Assembly: GCF_900107725.1 (NCBI RefSeq) | Contig: NZ_FNQO01000001.1 | Span: forward strand, 1 to 64,000 | Length of the DNA: 64,000 nt | Source of the DNA: Microbulbifer marinus | GTDB taxonomy: Bacteria > Pseudomonadota > Gammaproteobacteria > Pseudomonadales > Cellvibrionaceae | Direction of reading: 5' to 3' | Notes under the pieces: model-generated | Told to the model about the DNA's origin: nothing | Databases searched by the model: none | The model's input: only the letters and a program-made list of their open reading frames with translations | In this document: one piece after another, positions 9,915 to 21,800 of the stretch | Numbering within the stretch: position 1 is the first letter of the stretch | Layout: the number at the start of each line of letters is the position of its first letter | Made by a program: the position numbers and the translations under genes

Positions 9915-10934
9915 ATGCGCGCTTTTCCCCAGTGGTACCGTCTCGTTTTTTCCGTCTTCTTTCTATCTATTTTTCTACTGTCTTCTGCGGCCGGCGCTGT
10001 GGCGCAGCAGATTTCCCTGCCGGACAAACTGTCCCTAAACGAATGGAGAGTACCCTGGCAGGGACGGCCGCGGGATCCTCACGTGGACGGCAAGGGCGAC
10101 GTGTGGTTTTGCGGTCAGGCCGGCAACTATATCGGCCGCTTTGCGCCGGTCAGCGGCATCTTCAAGCAGTTCTCGCTGCCGGCGGGCACGCACCCACACA
10201 ATCTGATTGTCGACCGCAGAAACCGCGTCTGGTACGCGGGCAACCGCAATGCGCATATCGGTCGCCTGCATCCGACCAGTGGCGAGATCAAACAGTTTGC
10301 GCTGCCGGACGACGTGAAGGACCCGCATACGCTGGTGTTCAACAGCGTCGGCAATATCTGGTTCACCGCCCAGAACAGCAACCGTATCGGCCTGCTGGAC
10401 ATTAGCAGTGGCAGTGTGCGCGTGGCGGTGCCGGAAACACCCGACGCGCGCCCTTATGGCATCAAGATGGATGCCGAGGACCGCCCCTGGATAGCGCTAT
10501 TCGGCACCAACAAGCTGGCCTGGGTGGATCCGCAGAGCATGGCGGTGACGGAAATAGCGCTACCGCGCGCCGACGCCCGCCCGCGCCGGCTGGAGATCGA
10601 TGCTGCCGGCAATATATGGTATGTGGACTACCCCGGAGGTTATCTGGGGCGCTATGTGCCGGCGTCCGGAAAATTCACCGAGTGGAAGCTCCCCGGCGAG
10701 TCGCCGCGCCCCTACGGCACGGCGCTGGACGACAAGCGGCGGCTGTGGGTCGCGGACACCGGTATTATCCCCAATCGCATCATGGCTTTTGATCTGGCGC
10801 AGGAAAAGTTTGTCAGTGCGAGTGAGGTGCCGAGCGGTGGCAATATACGGCATATGTACTTCAACGACGAGGACGGCAGTTTCTGGTTCGGTGTCGATAC
10901 GGGATTTCTGGCGCAGGGAATACCCGGGCAATAA
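9915..10934 (+). CDS. Periplasmic Vgb-like (streptogramin lyase family) beta-propeller
   Basis: A 339-residue protein with an N-terminal signal peptide (residues 1-30, cut after AVAQ). About seven repeats of the propeller pattern can be seen, each with a GNIWF/WY core and a polar turn: VWFCGQ, VWYAGN, IWFTAQ, PWIALF, IWYVDY, LWVADT, FWFGVD. Streptogramin B lyases share this fold, but most family members have other or unknown jobs. Secretion and the adjacent c-type cytochrome suggest an electron-transfer or sensing role in the periplasm. Actual lyase activity is unsupported. Confidence 0.75.
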   Translation: MRAFPQWYRLVFSVFFLSIFLLSSAAGAVAQQISLPDKLSLNEWRVPWQGRPRDPHVDGKGDVWFCGQAGNYIGRFAPVSGIFKQFSLPAGTHPHNLIVDRRNRVWYAGNRNAHIGRLHPTSGEIKQFALPDDVKDPHTLVFNSVGNIWFTAQNSNRIGLLDISSGSVRVAVPETPDARPYGIKMDAEDRPWIALFGTNKLAWVDPQSMAVTEIALPRADARPRRLEIDAAGNIWYVDYPGGYLGRYVPASGKFTEWKLPGESPRPYGTALDDKRRLWVADTGIIPNRIMAFDLAQEKFVSASEVPSGGNIRHMYFNDEDGSFWFGVDTGFLAQGIPGQ

Positions 10935-11091
10935 ACTGCCCGCTACCGCACGGGTGGCCTTTGCTATAGTCTTTTTCAATGTTTTCAATTTACTAAATAA
11001 ATTTTAAATCCAGTGCAGTGAACTTATGGTGATTGGCAGGAAGTTATTCTGACTTCAGAAAATTTCGTAAAACAAAAGGATGAGGTTATCT

Positions 11092-11562
11092 ATGAGCAAG
11101 ATTGATATCGGTATCGGCGAGAAGGATCGAGAGAAAATTGCCGGTGGGCTCAAGCACCTGCTGGCAGACAGTTACACGCTGTACCTGCAGACTCATAATT
11201 TCCACTGGAATGTCACCGGCCCACTGTTTCGCGAGCTGCACCTGATGTTTGAAGAGCAGTACATGGAGCTGGCAGAGGCGGTGGACGATATCGCCGAACG
11301 GATTCGCACCCTGGGGGTTCCCGCGCCCGGTACCTATCAGGCGTTTGCTCAGCTCAGCTCCATCAAGGAAGTGGTCGAGATTCCACCCGCGGAAGATATG
11401 GTGGAGATACTGACGCGCGGTCACGAGCAGGTAGTCAAGACCTGCCGCGATGTACTCAAGGCGGCTCAGGAAGGGGACGATGAGTCCACCGTGGCGCTGG
11501 TGTCCGACCGCATGCGGGTCCACGAAAAAACCGCTTGGATGCTGCGGGCGACCTCCCGCTAA
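11092..11562 (+). CDS. dps: Dps-family ferritin-like DNA-binding/stress protein
   Basis: A 156-residue four-helix-bundle protein. The inter-subunit ferroxidase ligands fit H38, H50, D65 and E69 in the block that begins [10 protein letters not shown] and ends ERIRTLG. Dps dodecamers oxidise and store iron with peroxide and protect DNA. I prefer the ATG at 11092 because AAGGATGAGG stands just upstream; an ATG four codons earlier at 11080 would bury that site. The gene is monocistronic, preceded by an AT-rich promoter region and followed by a stable hairpin. Confidence 0.93.
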   Translation: MSKIDIGIGEKDREKIAGGLKHLLADSYTLYLQTHNFHWNVTGPLFRELHLMFEEQYMELAEAVDDIAERIRTLGVPAPGTYQAFAQLSSIKEVVEIPPAEDMVEILTRGHEQVVKTCRDVLKAAQEGDDESTVALVSDRMRVHEKTAWMLRATSR

Positions 11563-11595
11563 CCCTTTCGGGCCAGCCACACTTGAGCGGCCCGC

Positions 11596-11624
11596 GTGAG
11601 TGGCGCCATAGCGGCGCCGCTCAC
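11596..11624 (+). terminator. Strong hairpin downstream of dps
   Basis: A 12-bp stem (GTGAGTGGCGCC with GGCGCCGCTCAC, one T-G pair) closes a 5-nt loop ATAGC. There is no T run, so it may act as an mRNA 3'-end stabiliser or a weak terminator. Confidence 0.55.
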
Positions 11625-11736
11625 CCGCAATCCCCCCGCCCGTATACAGCACTTGTTTCGACACTGTGGCGCTTATATTCTACTGCCTTCACCTGCCTCC
11701 AGTGCAGTCAAGCAGTAGTACATAATAAGAATTCCC

Positions 11737-13314
11737 ATGTCCCACAACATCATTATCGGCGGCGGCCACAACGGCCTGGTCTGCGCCTGTTACCTGGCCC
11801 GCGCTGGCAAACAAGTCACAGTTCTGGAGCGGCGTTCGATTGTCGGCGGTGCTGCGGTCACCGAAGAGTTCCACCCCGGCTTCCGCAACTCGGTGGCCAG
11901 CTACACCGTCAGCCTGCTGAATCCGAAAATCATCGACGACCTGAATCTGCGCGATCACGGCCTGCGGGTGAAACTGCGTCCGCAATCGAATTTTTTCCCG
12001 CTCTCCGACAGCGAGAGCCTTTCATTCCACCGCGACTTTGCCGCAACACAGGCGGAAATCGCCCGCTTTTCCACGACGGACGCCGCCGCATTGCCGGAAT
12101 TCTACGCAATGCTGGAAGATGTGGCGGATATATTGCGCGGAGAGTTGCTGCGTACACCGCCCAATGTCGGTGGCGGGCTGGCCGACCTGATTCGCGCCGG
12201 CAGCTTCGGTCTGCGCGCGAAAAAGCTGACGATGAGCCAGCGGCGCGACGCGCTGGACCTGTTCACCAAGAGTGCCACCGACGTGCTGGACGCCTGGTTT
12301 GAAAACGACCATGTGAAAGCCGCGTTTGCGTTCGATTCCATTGTCGGTAATTACGGTGCACCGAGTACGCCGGGCTCTGCCTACGTTTTGCTGCACCATG
12401 TGTTTGGCGAGGTGAACGGTGAGAAGGGTGCCTGGGGGCACGCGATCGGCGGCATGGGCGCCATCACCCAGGCCATGCTGAAGGAGGCCGAACGGCTGGG
12501 GGTGGATGTACGCACCGATGCCGAGGTGGAGGAAGTGCTGGTCGAGAACGGGCGGGCCGTCGGCGTTCGCCTGGCAGATGGTGAGCGCCTCAGCGGCGAC
12601 AAGGTGATTTCCAACGTCGGTCCCAAGCTACTATACACCAAGCTGGTCGCTGCACAGCACCTGAGCGACGAGTTCCAGCGTCGCGTGCGCGGCTACAAAG
12701 TGGGGTCCGGTACCTTCCGCATGAATGTGGCGCTGTCCGAGCTGCCGGATTTCACCTGCCGCCCGGGCACGGAGCTGCAGCGACACCACCAGTCGGGAAT
12801 CGTGATCGGCCCGACGATGGACTACCTGGAACAGGCCTATCTGGATGCCAAGCAGTTCGGCTGGTCGCGGCAGCCCATCGTGGAGATTCTGATTCCATCC
12901 ACCGTCGACGATTCACTGGCGCCGGCCGGACAGCATGTGGCGAGCCTGTTCTGCCAGCAGTTTGCGCCGCAGTTGCCCGATGGTGCCAGCTGGGATGAAC
13001 ACCGCGAAGCGGCGGCAGATGCGATCATCGACACGGTCACGCGCTATGCGCCCAATTTCAAAGATGCGGTGATTGCCCGGCAGATTCACTCGCCGCTGGA
13101 CCTGGAGCGGAAGTTCGGGCTGATGGGCGGCGATATCTTTCACGGCGCCCTGGGGCTGGACCAGCTCTGGAGCAATCGACCCTTCATGGGCCACGCCGAC
13201 TACCGCACCCCCGTCGCAGGGCTCTATATCTGCGGCTCTGGCACCCATCCCGGCGGTGGCGTTACCGGTGTGCCCGGGCACAACGCCGCGCGGGAAATTC
13301 TCAAGGACCGCTGA
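11737..13314 (+). CDS. PYROXD2/phytoene desaturase-like FAD-dependent oxidoreductase
   Basis: A 525-residue flavoprotein of the phytoene dehydrogenase superfamily. The dinucleotide-binding motif is at the N-terminus (IIIGGGHNGLV, 5-15, with LERR at 30-33). The C-terminal FAD-contact motif is GSGTHPGGGVTGVPG. The length and C-terminus fit the bacterial PYROXD2 group better than the carotenoid desaturases, and no other carotenoid gene is nearby. Substrate is unknown. It is transcribed convergently with the LysR gene that ends 12 nt away. Confidence 0.82.
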   Translation: MSHNIIIGGGHNGLVCACYLARAGKQVTVLERRSIVGGAAVTEEFHPGFRNSVASYTVSLLNPKIIDDLNLRDHGLRVKLRPQSNFFPLSDSESLSFHRDFAATQAEIARFSTTDAAALPEFYAMLEDVADILRGELLRTPPNVGGGLADLIRAGSFGLRAKKLTMSQRRDALDLFTKSATDVLDAWFENDHVKAAFAFDSIVGNYGAPSTPGSAYVLLHHVFGEVNGEKGAWGHAIGGMGAITQAMLKEAERLGVDVRTDAEVEEVLVENGRAVGVRLADGERLSGDKVISNVGPKLLYTKLVAAQHLSDEFQRRVRGYKVGSGTFRMNVALSELPDFTCRPGTELQRHHQSGIVIGPTMDYLEQAYLDAKQFGWSRQPIVEILIPSTVDDSLAPAGQHVASLFCQQFAPQLPDGASWDEHREAAADAIIDTVTRYAPNFKDAVIARQIHSPLDLERKFGLMGGDIFHGALGLDQLWSNRPFMGHADYRTPVAGLYICGSGTHPGGGVTGVPGHNAAREILKDR

Positions 13315-13326
13315 CGGGCGAGAGGC

Positions 13327-14220
13327 TCAGGATTCCAGGGCATCCGGAGCCATCAGGGCGAGAAATGCCCGGGCGGGCGCGGACAGTCCGCCCCGGCCTT
13401 TCACCAGCGCCCCCACATCCTGCGCCACCACCGGCGTTGTCAGCGGCAGGCACCTGAGCCCCTGGTCGCGCATCTGCGGCTCACACAGGCTGGGCACCGC
13501 GCTGACCCCCAGTCCCACCTTTACCAGCTGGCCGATGGTGCTGAGCTGATTCGCCTCGCACAGCTTGCGCACGGGTTTACTGCACTGGGCGAAGGCCTTG
13601 TCGGTCCAGCGGCGCACTGCCGATCCGCGGTTCATGGAAATAAAGGGCTCTGCGGCCAGGTCGCTCCAGCGCAGGGATTTCCTCTGCGCCAGCGGGTGAT
13701 CCGGCGCTACCACGGCAACAAAGCGGTCCCGGTCGAACGGCAGGAAATCGAGTCCGGCGAGGTCGTCCGGGCGGAAGCTGATGCCCAGCTCCGCGCGCCC
13801 ATCCTGGACCGCCTGCATGACCCTCTCCATGACGATATCTTCCAGCGCGATATTGATTTCCGGGTGTGCACGGTGGAATTCCGCCAGCAGGACCGGCAGG
13901 CGATTGAGGGCAAAGGCCGGAATTACCGCCAGCGACAGCTGCCCGCGCTGCAGCCGGAAGCGCTGCTGTATCGCGTCGAGGGACTGGTCCCAGCTGTGCA
14001 GTAGTTGTTCGGCGCGGGCGAGAAACTCGCGCCCCTCCGGGGTCAGAACCAGCTGGCGGCCGTCGCGGCTGAACAGCGGGCCGCCGGCAGCGGTCTCCAG
14101 GTTGCGGATCGCCACGGATAGCGCCGGTTGGGAGATATGCAGCTGGGCGCTGGCCTCCGCGAGGCTGCGTGTGCGCGCTACGGCAACGAAGGCGCGGAAT
14201 TGTTTGATAGTGGCGCTCAA
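13327..14220 (-). CDS. LysR family transcriptional regulator
   Basis: A 297-residue LysR regulator. The winged helix-turn-helix is at residues 5-60 (IKQFRAFVAVARTRSLAEAS, then LHISQPALSVAIRNLE). The substrate-binding domain follows from about 90. It is divergent from the acetoacetyl-CoA synthetase gene, with a 206-nt AT-rich intergenic region between, the classic arrangement in which a LysR protein controls its neighbour. Effector unknown; acetoacetate or an acyl-CoA would be reasonable guesses. Confidence 0.92.
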   Translation of the reverse strand: MSATIKQFRAFVAVARTRSLAEASAQLHISQPALSVAIRNLETAAGGPLFSRDGRQLVLTPEGREFLARAEQLLHSWDQSLDAIQQRFRLQRGQLSLAVIPAFALNRLPVLLAEFHRAHPEINIALEDIVMERVMQAVQDGRAELGISFRPDDLAGLDFLPFDRDRFVAVVAPDHPLAQRKSLRWSDLAAEPFISMNRGSAVRRWTDKAFAQCSKPVRKLCEANQLSTIGQLVKVGLGVSAVPSLCEPQMRDQGLRCLPLTTPVVAQDVGALVKGRGGLSAPARAFLALMAPDALES

Positions 14221-14426
14221 TGGGGCTCCGCTAAGTTGTCGGGCGTTCAGTATCCGACTTCGTCGGAGATGCTTATATTAACTAAAATTTAATAAATATA
14301 AGAAAGTTTAAAATAGTTTAAAGTGTCCGACCAAGGCATTATTGCCCAGATCGCGCTTACGCGAATAATGGTCAACCATTGAGAACAATAACCATCGAGT
14401 ACCAGCCAAGTACAAGGTCAGCCGAG
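14221..14426. promoter_or_regulatory. Divergent promoter region of lysR and aacS
   Basis: The stretch 14275-14325 is markedly AT-rich (runs such as TTTAATAAATATAAG), unlike the flanking genes, and separates the divergent starts. LysR operators of the T-N11-A type would be expected here, but I cannot pick a unique one. Confidence 0.5.
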
Positions 14427-16403
<1,977 letters not shown>

Positions 16404-16438
16404 CCTTAGCGGACATCCTTACGCCTGCCGGCAATCCT

Positions 16439-16465
16439 CCCGGGCGAACTTCCGTTTCGCCCGGG
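16439..16465 (+). terminator. Hairpin after aacS
   Basis: A perfect 10-bp stem, CCCGGGCGAA with TTCGCCCGGG, encloses a 7-nt loop. It lies 36 nt past the aacS stop. There is no T run, so it could be a weak terminator or an mRNA-stabilising end. Confidence 0.6.
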
Positions 16466-16561
16466 TACCTCCCCTGAACATCCAAACGCCATTTAGTTGA
16501 CGGTCAATCTGCGCTACCCTTTCCAGTCACAAGCTTTAATAATTGTCACGGAAGAGCACGC

Positions 16562-16936
16562 ATGGTTACTTACCTCTACTGGGCGGCAGTGATCGCCCTG
16601 GTCGTTTTATCCCTCTTTGTTGGCAGCCGCCTCGGCAGTCTCAAGCTGGGCGCCATTGCCGCCGCCATTTTCTTCGTGACCGGCTGGCTGGCTTACTACT
16701 TCCACTACGAACAGGTGTTCGTAAAGCGCTTCGGCGGCGTTATGCGCATTTCGGTGCCGGATGGCCATCGCCATATCGGCGCCACCTGGAAGGAGGACAA
16801 CCTGTGGATCGAGAATTACGATCCGCAGACCAACCAATGTATTTTCACCGAGTACTCCAAGGGCAATTTGCTGGAGGGCCGGGTGATTATTCGCGACTGT
16901 AACCCACTGCAGGGGCAGTCGGCTCCACGCCCTTAG
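16562..16936 (+). CDS. Small inner-membrane protein of unknown function
   Basis: A 124-residue protein with two predicted membrane helices (residues 4-22 and 28-46) and a soluble C-terminal domain of about 75 residues containing two cysteines (C88, C112). The C-terminal part (ATWKEDNLWIENYDPQ, then CIFTEYSKGN) is probably periplasmic or cytoplasmic beta structure; I do not recognise a family. It lies upstream of tamA, separated by a hairpin, so it may or may not be co-transcribed. Confidence 0.65.
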   Translation: MVTYLYWAAVIALVVLSLFVGSRLGSLKLGAIAAAIFFVTGWLAYYFHYEQVFVKRFGGVMRISVPDGHRHIGATWKEDNLWIENYDPQTNQCIFTEYSKGNLLEGRVIIRDCNPLQGQSAPRP

Positions 16937-16977
16937 GCCTCCATCTGGCAACTTATATCAAAAGAAGGGATCGGAGT

Positions 16978-17007
16978 TGGTGCCCGGTCCCCTAAGGCTG
17001 GGCACCA
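16978..17007 (+). terminator. Hairpin between the small membrane gene and tamA
   Basis: TTGGTGCCC pairs with GGGCACCAG (8 of 9 perfect plus G-T) around a 12-nt loop. There is no T run. It could end the upstream transcript or shape the tamA leader, since the tamA start is only 24 nt away. Confidence 0.5.
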
Positions 17008-17030
17008 GTCGCTGACAACGGATAACTCCT

Positions 17031-18833
17031 TTGCGCATTTTCATCGGTATCCTGCTGGCCGCCTTGTTACTGTCGCCATTACCCAGGGCACAGGCCATTC
17101 CTTTTTTTGATCAGCTGCCCGACTTCAAGGTGCGGGTTGAGGACGACCGCCAGCTGCAGGACTGGCTGCGCGAGCAGATGAAGGAACAACGGAAGGGCAG
17201 CAGCGTACTGAAAAGCTACGATGATCCGCGCGATGTCGCCCGCTACGAGCGCGGTACGCTGGAGAAACTGTTGCGCTCGCGCGGTTACTACGACGCCAGC
17301 GTGCGCCAGACTGTGACCGATGACGAGATTCTCTATCGCGTCAGTCCCGGCCCCCAATACCATATCAAGAGCATTTTTCTCGACATGCCGGAGTACCTGC
17401 GCCAGGGGTTTAGCGGCCTACCGTTGCGTGTCGGGGACCCCCTGATCGCAAGTAAGGTGCTCGATGGCGTGAAGGTGATTGAGAAATACCTGAACGAGAA
17501 CGCCTGCCTGCTAAATGTCGATGTCAGCTATGAGGCGACGGCGATTCACAGCGAAGCCGCTGCGCGGCTGGAATACCGAGTAGCGCCCAGCCCGGAAGTC
17601 AATGTCGGCGAAGTGCGTATGGAGGGACTCACCACTATTGAGGCGGACTACCTGCAGGACAAGCTGAAGATAAACACCGGTGATTGCTTCAGTCGCGAGA
17701 AAATAGATGCTGCGCGACTGCGGCTGCTGCGCACCAACCTGATTGCCAGCGCCAACAGCGAAGTGTCGGAGCCGTATCAGGGGTTGGTCGATATTACTTT
17801 CGTGGTACAGGAACGCAGCCACCGCACCGTGAAGCTGGGGGTAGGGTACACCTCCGACCAGGGCGCCGGTGTCTCCGCTGGCTGGGAGCACCGCAATGTC
17901 TTCCATCGCGGCGAGAAAGTCGAAGTCGAAAGCAAGGTGAACCCGGCGCTGCAATCGCTCAAAGGCAAATTGCTCATACCGCGCTTCCTGAGTGCCAAGC
18001 AGAGCTTATCCGGGAGTGTCGAACTGGCCAACGAAGACCGCGATTCCTACCGCGCTAAGTCCCTGAAACTGGGAGCTACCGTTCAGCGCGAATTGAGCCG
18101 CAATCGGACGGCCAGTGCCGGTGTCGAACTGAAGTTCAGCCGCGTCGACGAGGAAGTGGATGTCTTGCAGGATGAGAACAAGAACAAGAACTTCAACCTG
18201 CTGGCTTTCCCGCTGGGCCTGAAATGGGATACCACGGACAATCCACTCGACGCGCGGCGCGGGGCGACGATAGCGCTGGAGGTAAAACCCTACGTCGACC
18301 TGAAAAATTCCAATACCTCGTTTGTCAGGAACACCCTGGTACTGACCGGATACAAGACGGCCAGCCAGATGCGTTACGAGCCCACCGTGGCGCTGCGCGT
18401 CAAGGCAGGTGCCATCTCCGGCGTGCCCAATCTGGAATTGCCGGCAGACGAGCGCTTTTACGCCGGTGGTGGCGGCTCGGTGCGCGGCTACGGCTATCAG
18501 GAGCTGGGACCGCGGGTGCTGGTGCCGCCGACGGAGCCGGGTGAGGCGCCGACCCTGTCCGACTCGATCGGTGGACGCGGGCTCGGTGAAATATCGCTGG
18601 AGGGCCGCTTTCGTTTCACCGACACCTGGGGCGGTGTGTTGTTTGTCGATGGCGGCAACGCCTATGTAGACCCCCGGCCGAAATTCTCCGATCTCTTTTG
18701 GGGCGCCGGGATCGGCGTGCGCTATTTCACTTCCTTTGCGCCCCTGCGCCTGGATATCGCTGTTCCGCTCGACAAGCGGGAGGGTATCGACAGCAACTAC
18801 CAGATCTACGTCAGTCTGGGGCAGGCCTTCTGA
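17031..18833 (+). CDS. tamA: Translocation and assembly module outer-membrane protein TamA
   Basis: A 600-residue Omp85-superfamily protein. A signal peptide (residues 1-22, ending AQA) is followed by POTRA-like domains to about 260 and a 16-strand beta-barrel. The barrel carries the family's VRGYGYQE loop motif at about 484 and ends on an aromatic residue (GQAF). TamA works with TamB in outer-membrane protein assembly and lipid transport. The start is an unusual TTG at 17031; no ATG gives an intact signal peptide. The stop overlaps the tamB start (TGATG). Confidence 0.9.
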   Translation: MRIFIGILLAALLLSPLPRAQAIPFFDQLPDFKVRVEDDRQLQDWLREQMKEQRKGSSVLKSYDDPRDVARYERGTLEKLLRSRGYYDASVRQTVTDDEILYRVSPGPQYHIKSIFLDMPEYLRQGFSGLPLRVGDPLIASKVLDGVKVIEKYLNENACLLNVDVSYEATAIHSEAAARLEYRVAPSPEVNVGEVRMEGLTTIEADYLQDKLKINTGDCFSREKIDAARLRLLRTNLIASANSEVSEPYQGLVDITFVVQERSHRTVKLGVGYTSDQGAGVSAGWEHRNVFHRGEKVEVESKVNPALQSLKGKLLIPRFLSAKQSLSGSVELANEDRDSYRAKSLKLGATVQRELSRNRTASAGVELKFSRVDEEVDVLQDENKNKNFNLLAFPLGLKWDTTDNPLDARRGATIALEVKPYVDLKNSNTSFVRNTLVLTGYKTASQMRYEPTVALRVKAGAISGVPNLELPADERFYAGGGGSVRGYGYQELGPRVLVPPTEPGEAPTLSDSIGGRGLGEISLEGRFRFTDTWGGVLFVDGGNAYVDPRPKFSDLFWGAGIGVRYFTSFAPLRLDIAVPLDKREGIDSNYQIYVSLGQAF

Positions 18834-21800
18834 TGAAAGCATTGGCCGATCTCGCCGCTGGATATGTGCGCGCGCTGGGTGTCGTGCTGAAGAGCCTGTG
18901 GCATTCATTGAGTGGGCGCGGATCTCTGCTGTTCAGTCTGTTTCTCGTCATCCTGCTGGCGCTGTTATATCTGCTCGGCACCGAGCAGGGGCGGATAAAC
19001 CTGACCCGTGGTGCGATTTACGGTGCAGAGCGGTTTGTGCCGGATCTGGCGATTCAGGCAGAGGGTATCGGCAGCGAGCATCTGGGAGCCTGGTATTTTT
19101 CCCACCTGAAAATCGATTACGGAGCCAGCACCCTGGCGCAGGGTCGCGACTTCGCCGTCGATGTCGACCTCGGGGCCCTGCTGGGCAACCGCATCGATAT
19201 CGAGACGATTAATGCTGCGGAGCTGATCGTCAGTATCGACGTGCTGAACGAAATGATCGAAGCCCAGGCCCAGGCGGCAGCGGACGCCGCGGACAAGCCG
19301 CAGGAACCCCTGTCGATGCCGCAAACGCGGCTCGGCTCCCTGCGCGTCGATCGCCTGCAAGTCGTCGACAAGCGCGTACCGGACTTGCCCATTGTGGCGG
19401 TGACGTCGAACGTCCGCTATCTGTGGCCCGGTGAGGCGGCACAGTTATTTCTGGAAATCCGCGAACTCGATGGTGCGGGACTGCACCTGCGGCTCGACGG
19501 CAATGAGGTGGACAGCGGCCGCTTCGTGCTGGAACTCTCCGCCAGTGAAAAAGCGGCGGGCTTCGCCGGAAACTACCTGCAGCTGCCCGAGGGACAGGCG
19601 CTGGATGCGCGTGGCAAGATTTCTCTGCAGCAGCCGGAGGACAACCGGTTACTGGTGGATATCGAGAGTCTTTCCCTGCCGTTGGTACAGCATCAATTTT
19701 CACTCTCCGGGCGCGCCACCGTCACACTGTCACCCTGGCAGGTGGTCACGGACGGACTGGTGCTCGAAGTGGATGACAGCCGTCATCAGATCTCCGGGTC
19801 GGTCAGCGCCGACGAGGTCGATGCGGAAATCGACTTCAACCGGCTGCCGGTTGCCATTTCCCAGCCCTGGCAGGACTTCCTCGTCGGCGGCTGGCTCAGT
19901 GCCGACCTGAGCGTGCGCGGCCCGCTGTCGTTGCCTTCGGTGTCGGGCATTGTCGATCTCAACAGCACCTATCGCGAGCGGCCGCTGCGCTTGCAGGGCC
20001 GCGTGCAGACCCGCGACCAGGTGATACAGATAGAGTCCGCCAGTCTCGACTACGCAGACAGCCGCCTGGATGCCGAGGGCAGTGTCGATATCGGCGGCGA
20101 GGCGATCGATCTGCATGGCGAAATACAACACATGTCCGTCGATGATATCCGCAGTCTGCTCAAGGCCCTGCCCGGTACCGGCGATGTCGAGATACCGGAA
20201 GACCTGCAGGGGACCGTAGACAGGCTCCAGGTTGTCGCCAAGGGGCCGTGGAACAATCCCGGGTTGAACGCGACCCTGCAAGCCAGTCCCAGCTACCGGC
20301 AGCTGGATGCCAGCCTGAATGCCGCCGTCAAAGGAAATCTGAAAAACCTGACCATTTCCGAATTCCGGCTGCACAGCGAGCGCCTCAGTGTCAGCGGTGT
20401 CGGCGCGGTGGCCATTGCGAAGGAATCGCTGGATCTGCAACTGGACGTCGACGCTCAGGACTTCCGCCCAGCGCGGGAACTGGGGGTGGCCGCTGCCGAG
20501 GGCGTGGTTGTGGATCTGCAGGCGGCGGTGGGTGTCAGTGGCCCCTGGGCGAATCCGCTGCTGGATGCGCAGATTCAATCCGGTGGCAGCTATCGCGACC
20601 AGCACTTCACCCTGCGCGGTGGCGCCGCCGGCAATCTGGACAAGATCACCCTCGATCAACTGCGCCTGGAACTGTCGGCCGACAAGGGTCCCGGCCAGTT
20701 CGATCTGCAGCAGTTGCGTGGCCCCCAGTCGTTGATTCCGCGAAAGGATACCCGCGACGGCAAGCCGCGGCCGCAGCAGAATGGCAGCCGCGCGGCGGAA
20801 CTGGCCGAGGAAGCCCGGCGCCTCGCTCGCCGCGGCGGCGCCTGGCTCGAAGTCGACGGCATAATAGAGCCGAAGGCAGGCAGGGCTCAGGGCAAGGTGG
20901 CCGGACGCAATATTCCGCTGTCGCTGGCAGAAATGGCCGGCGTGCAGTTGCCGCCGACGCTGGAGGGGGAAATCAGTATTGACGGGGAATTCTCCGGGCC
21001 CTTTGCCAGTCCCCGGGCGAAGGCAAACCTGTTGGCTGTGGGCAATTTCCGCGGCGAGCCCTGGCAACTGATGGGCGATGTCGGTTATGGCGGTGGCCGA
21101 GTGGATCTGGCCGGCGTGGAGTTGGTGTGGGCGGAGCGCAACCAGTTGTCGGCCCACGGCAGCCTGAATCCACAGCAACTCGACCTGGAAATACGCGGCC
21201 GGGCCAGGCTGGCGGATCTCGATATCGGTTTGCCGGCGGATATTGCCGAGCGCGGGGAGATCACGCTGCGCGCCACGGCGGCGGGAAGTCCGGAACGGCC
21301 GCAGCTGGAGGGCGAACTGAAAATTACCAGCGAGGCGCCGGGACTCGCGCGCCAGCGGGTTGAAATCAAGCCCCTCAGCCTGGTGCTGGACTGGCACACC
21401 CAGCAACGGGACCTGCAAATTTCCCTGGCCGCCCATCACGGCGCACGCCAGGCCGTCGATGCCAGTGCAATCCTGGCGATAGCGCCGATCCTGGAGCAAC
21501 TGTTTGCCGAGCGCGCCGAGGGCGAACAGGTACCGCCATTACCGCTACAGCTGCGCAGCCGCGGCAGCGCCGACCTGGCAGTGGTCGCGGAATTTGTCGA
21601 TCCGGAAATCCACGCCATGCGCGGCCAGCTGAATTTTGCCGTCGATGCTGACGGCACGCTGGCAAAGCCGGTGTTCGATGGCCGTATCGAATTGCAGGGT
21701 GGTAGCTACGAGCACCGGCCGAGCAACACCCGTCTGCGCCGTATCGACTTCCTGGCGCGCCTTACCCCGTCGGAGTGGCGTATTGAACGCGCGCGCGCGG

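Noticed and set aside
9915-10934. A true streptogramin B resistance lyase.
   Set aside because: Only the propeller fold is supported; the catalytic residues could not be assigned and the gene sits with a cytochrome.
19730-21499. A 589-codon minus-strand frame inside tamB.
   Set aside because: It is the shadow of a GC-rich repetitive gene; tamB continues intact across it.
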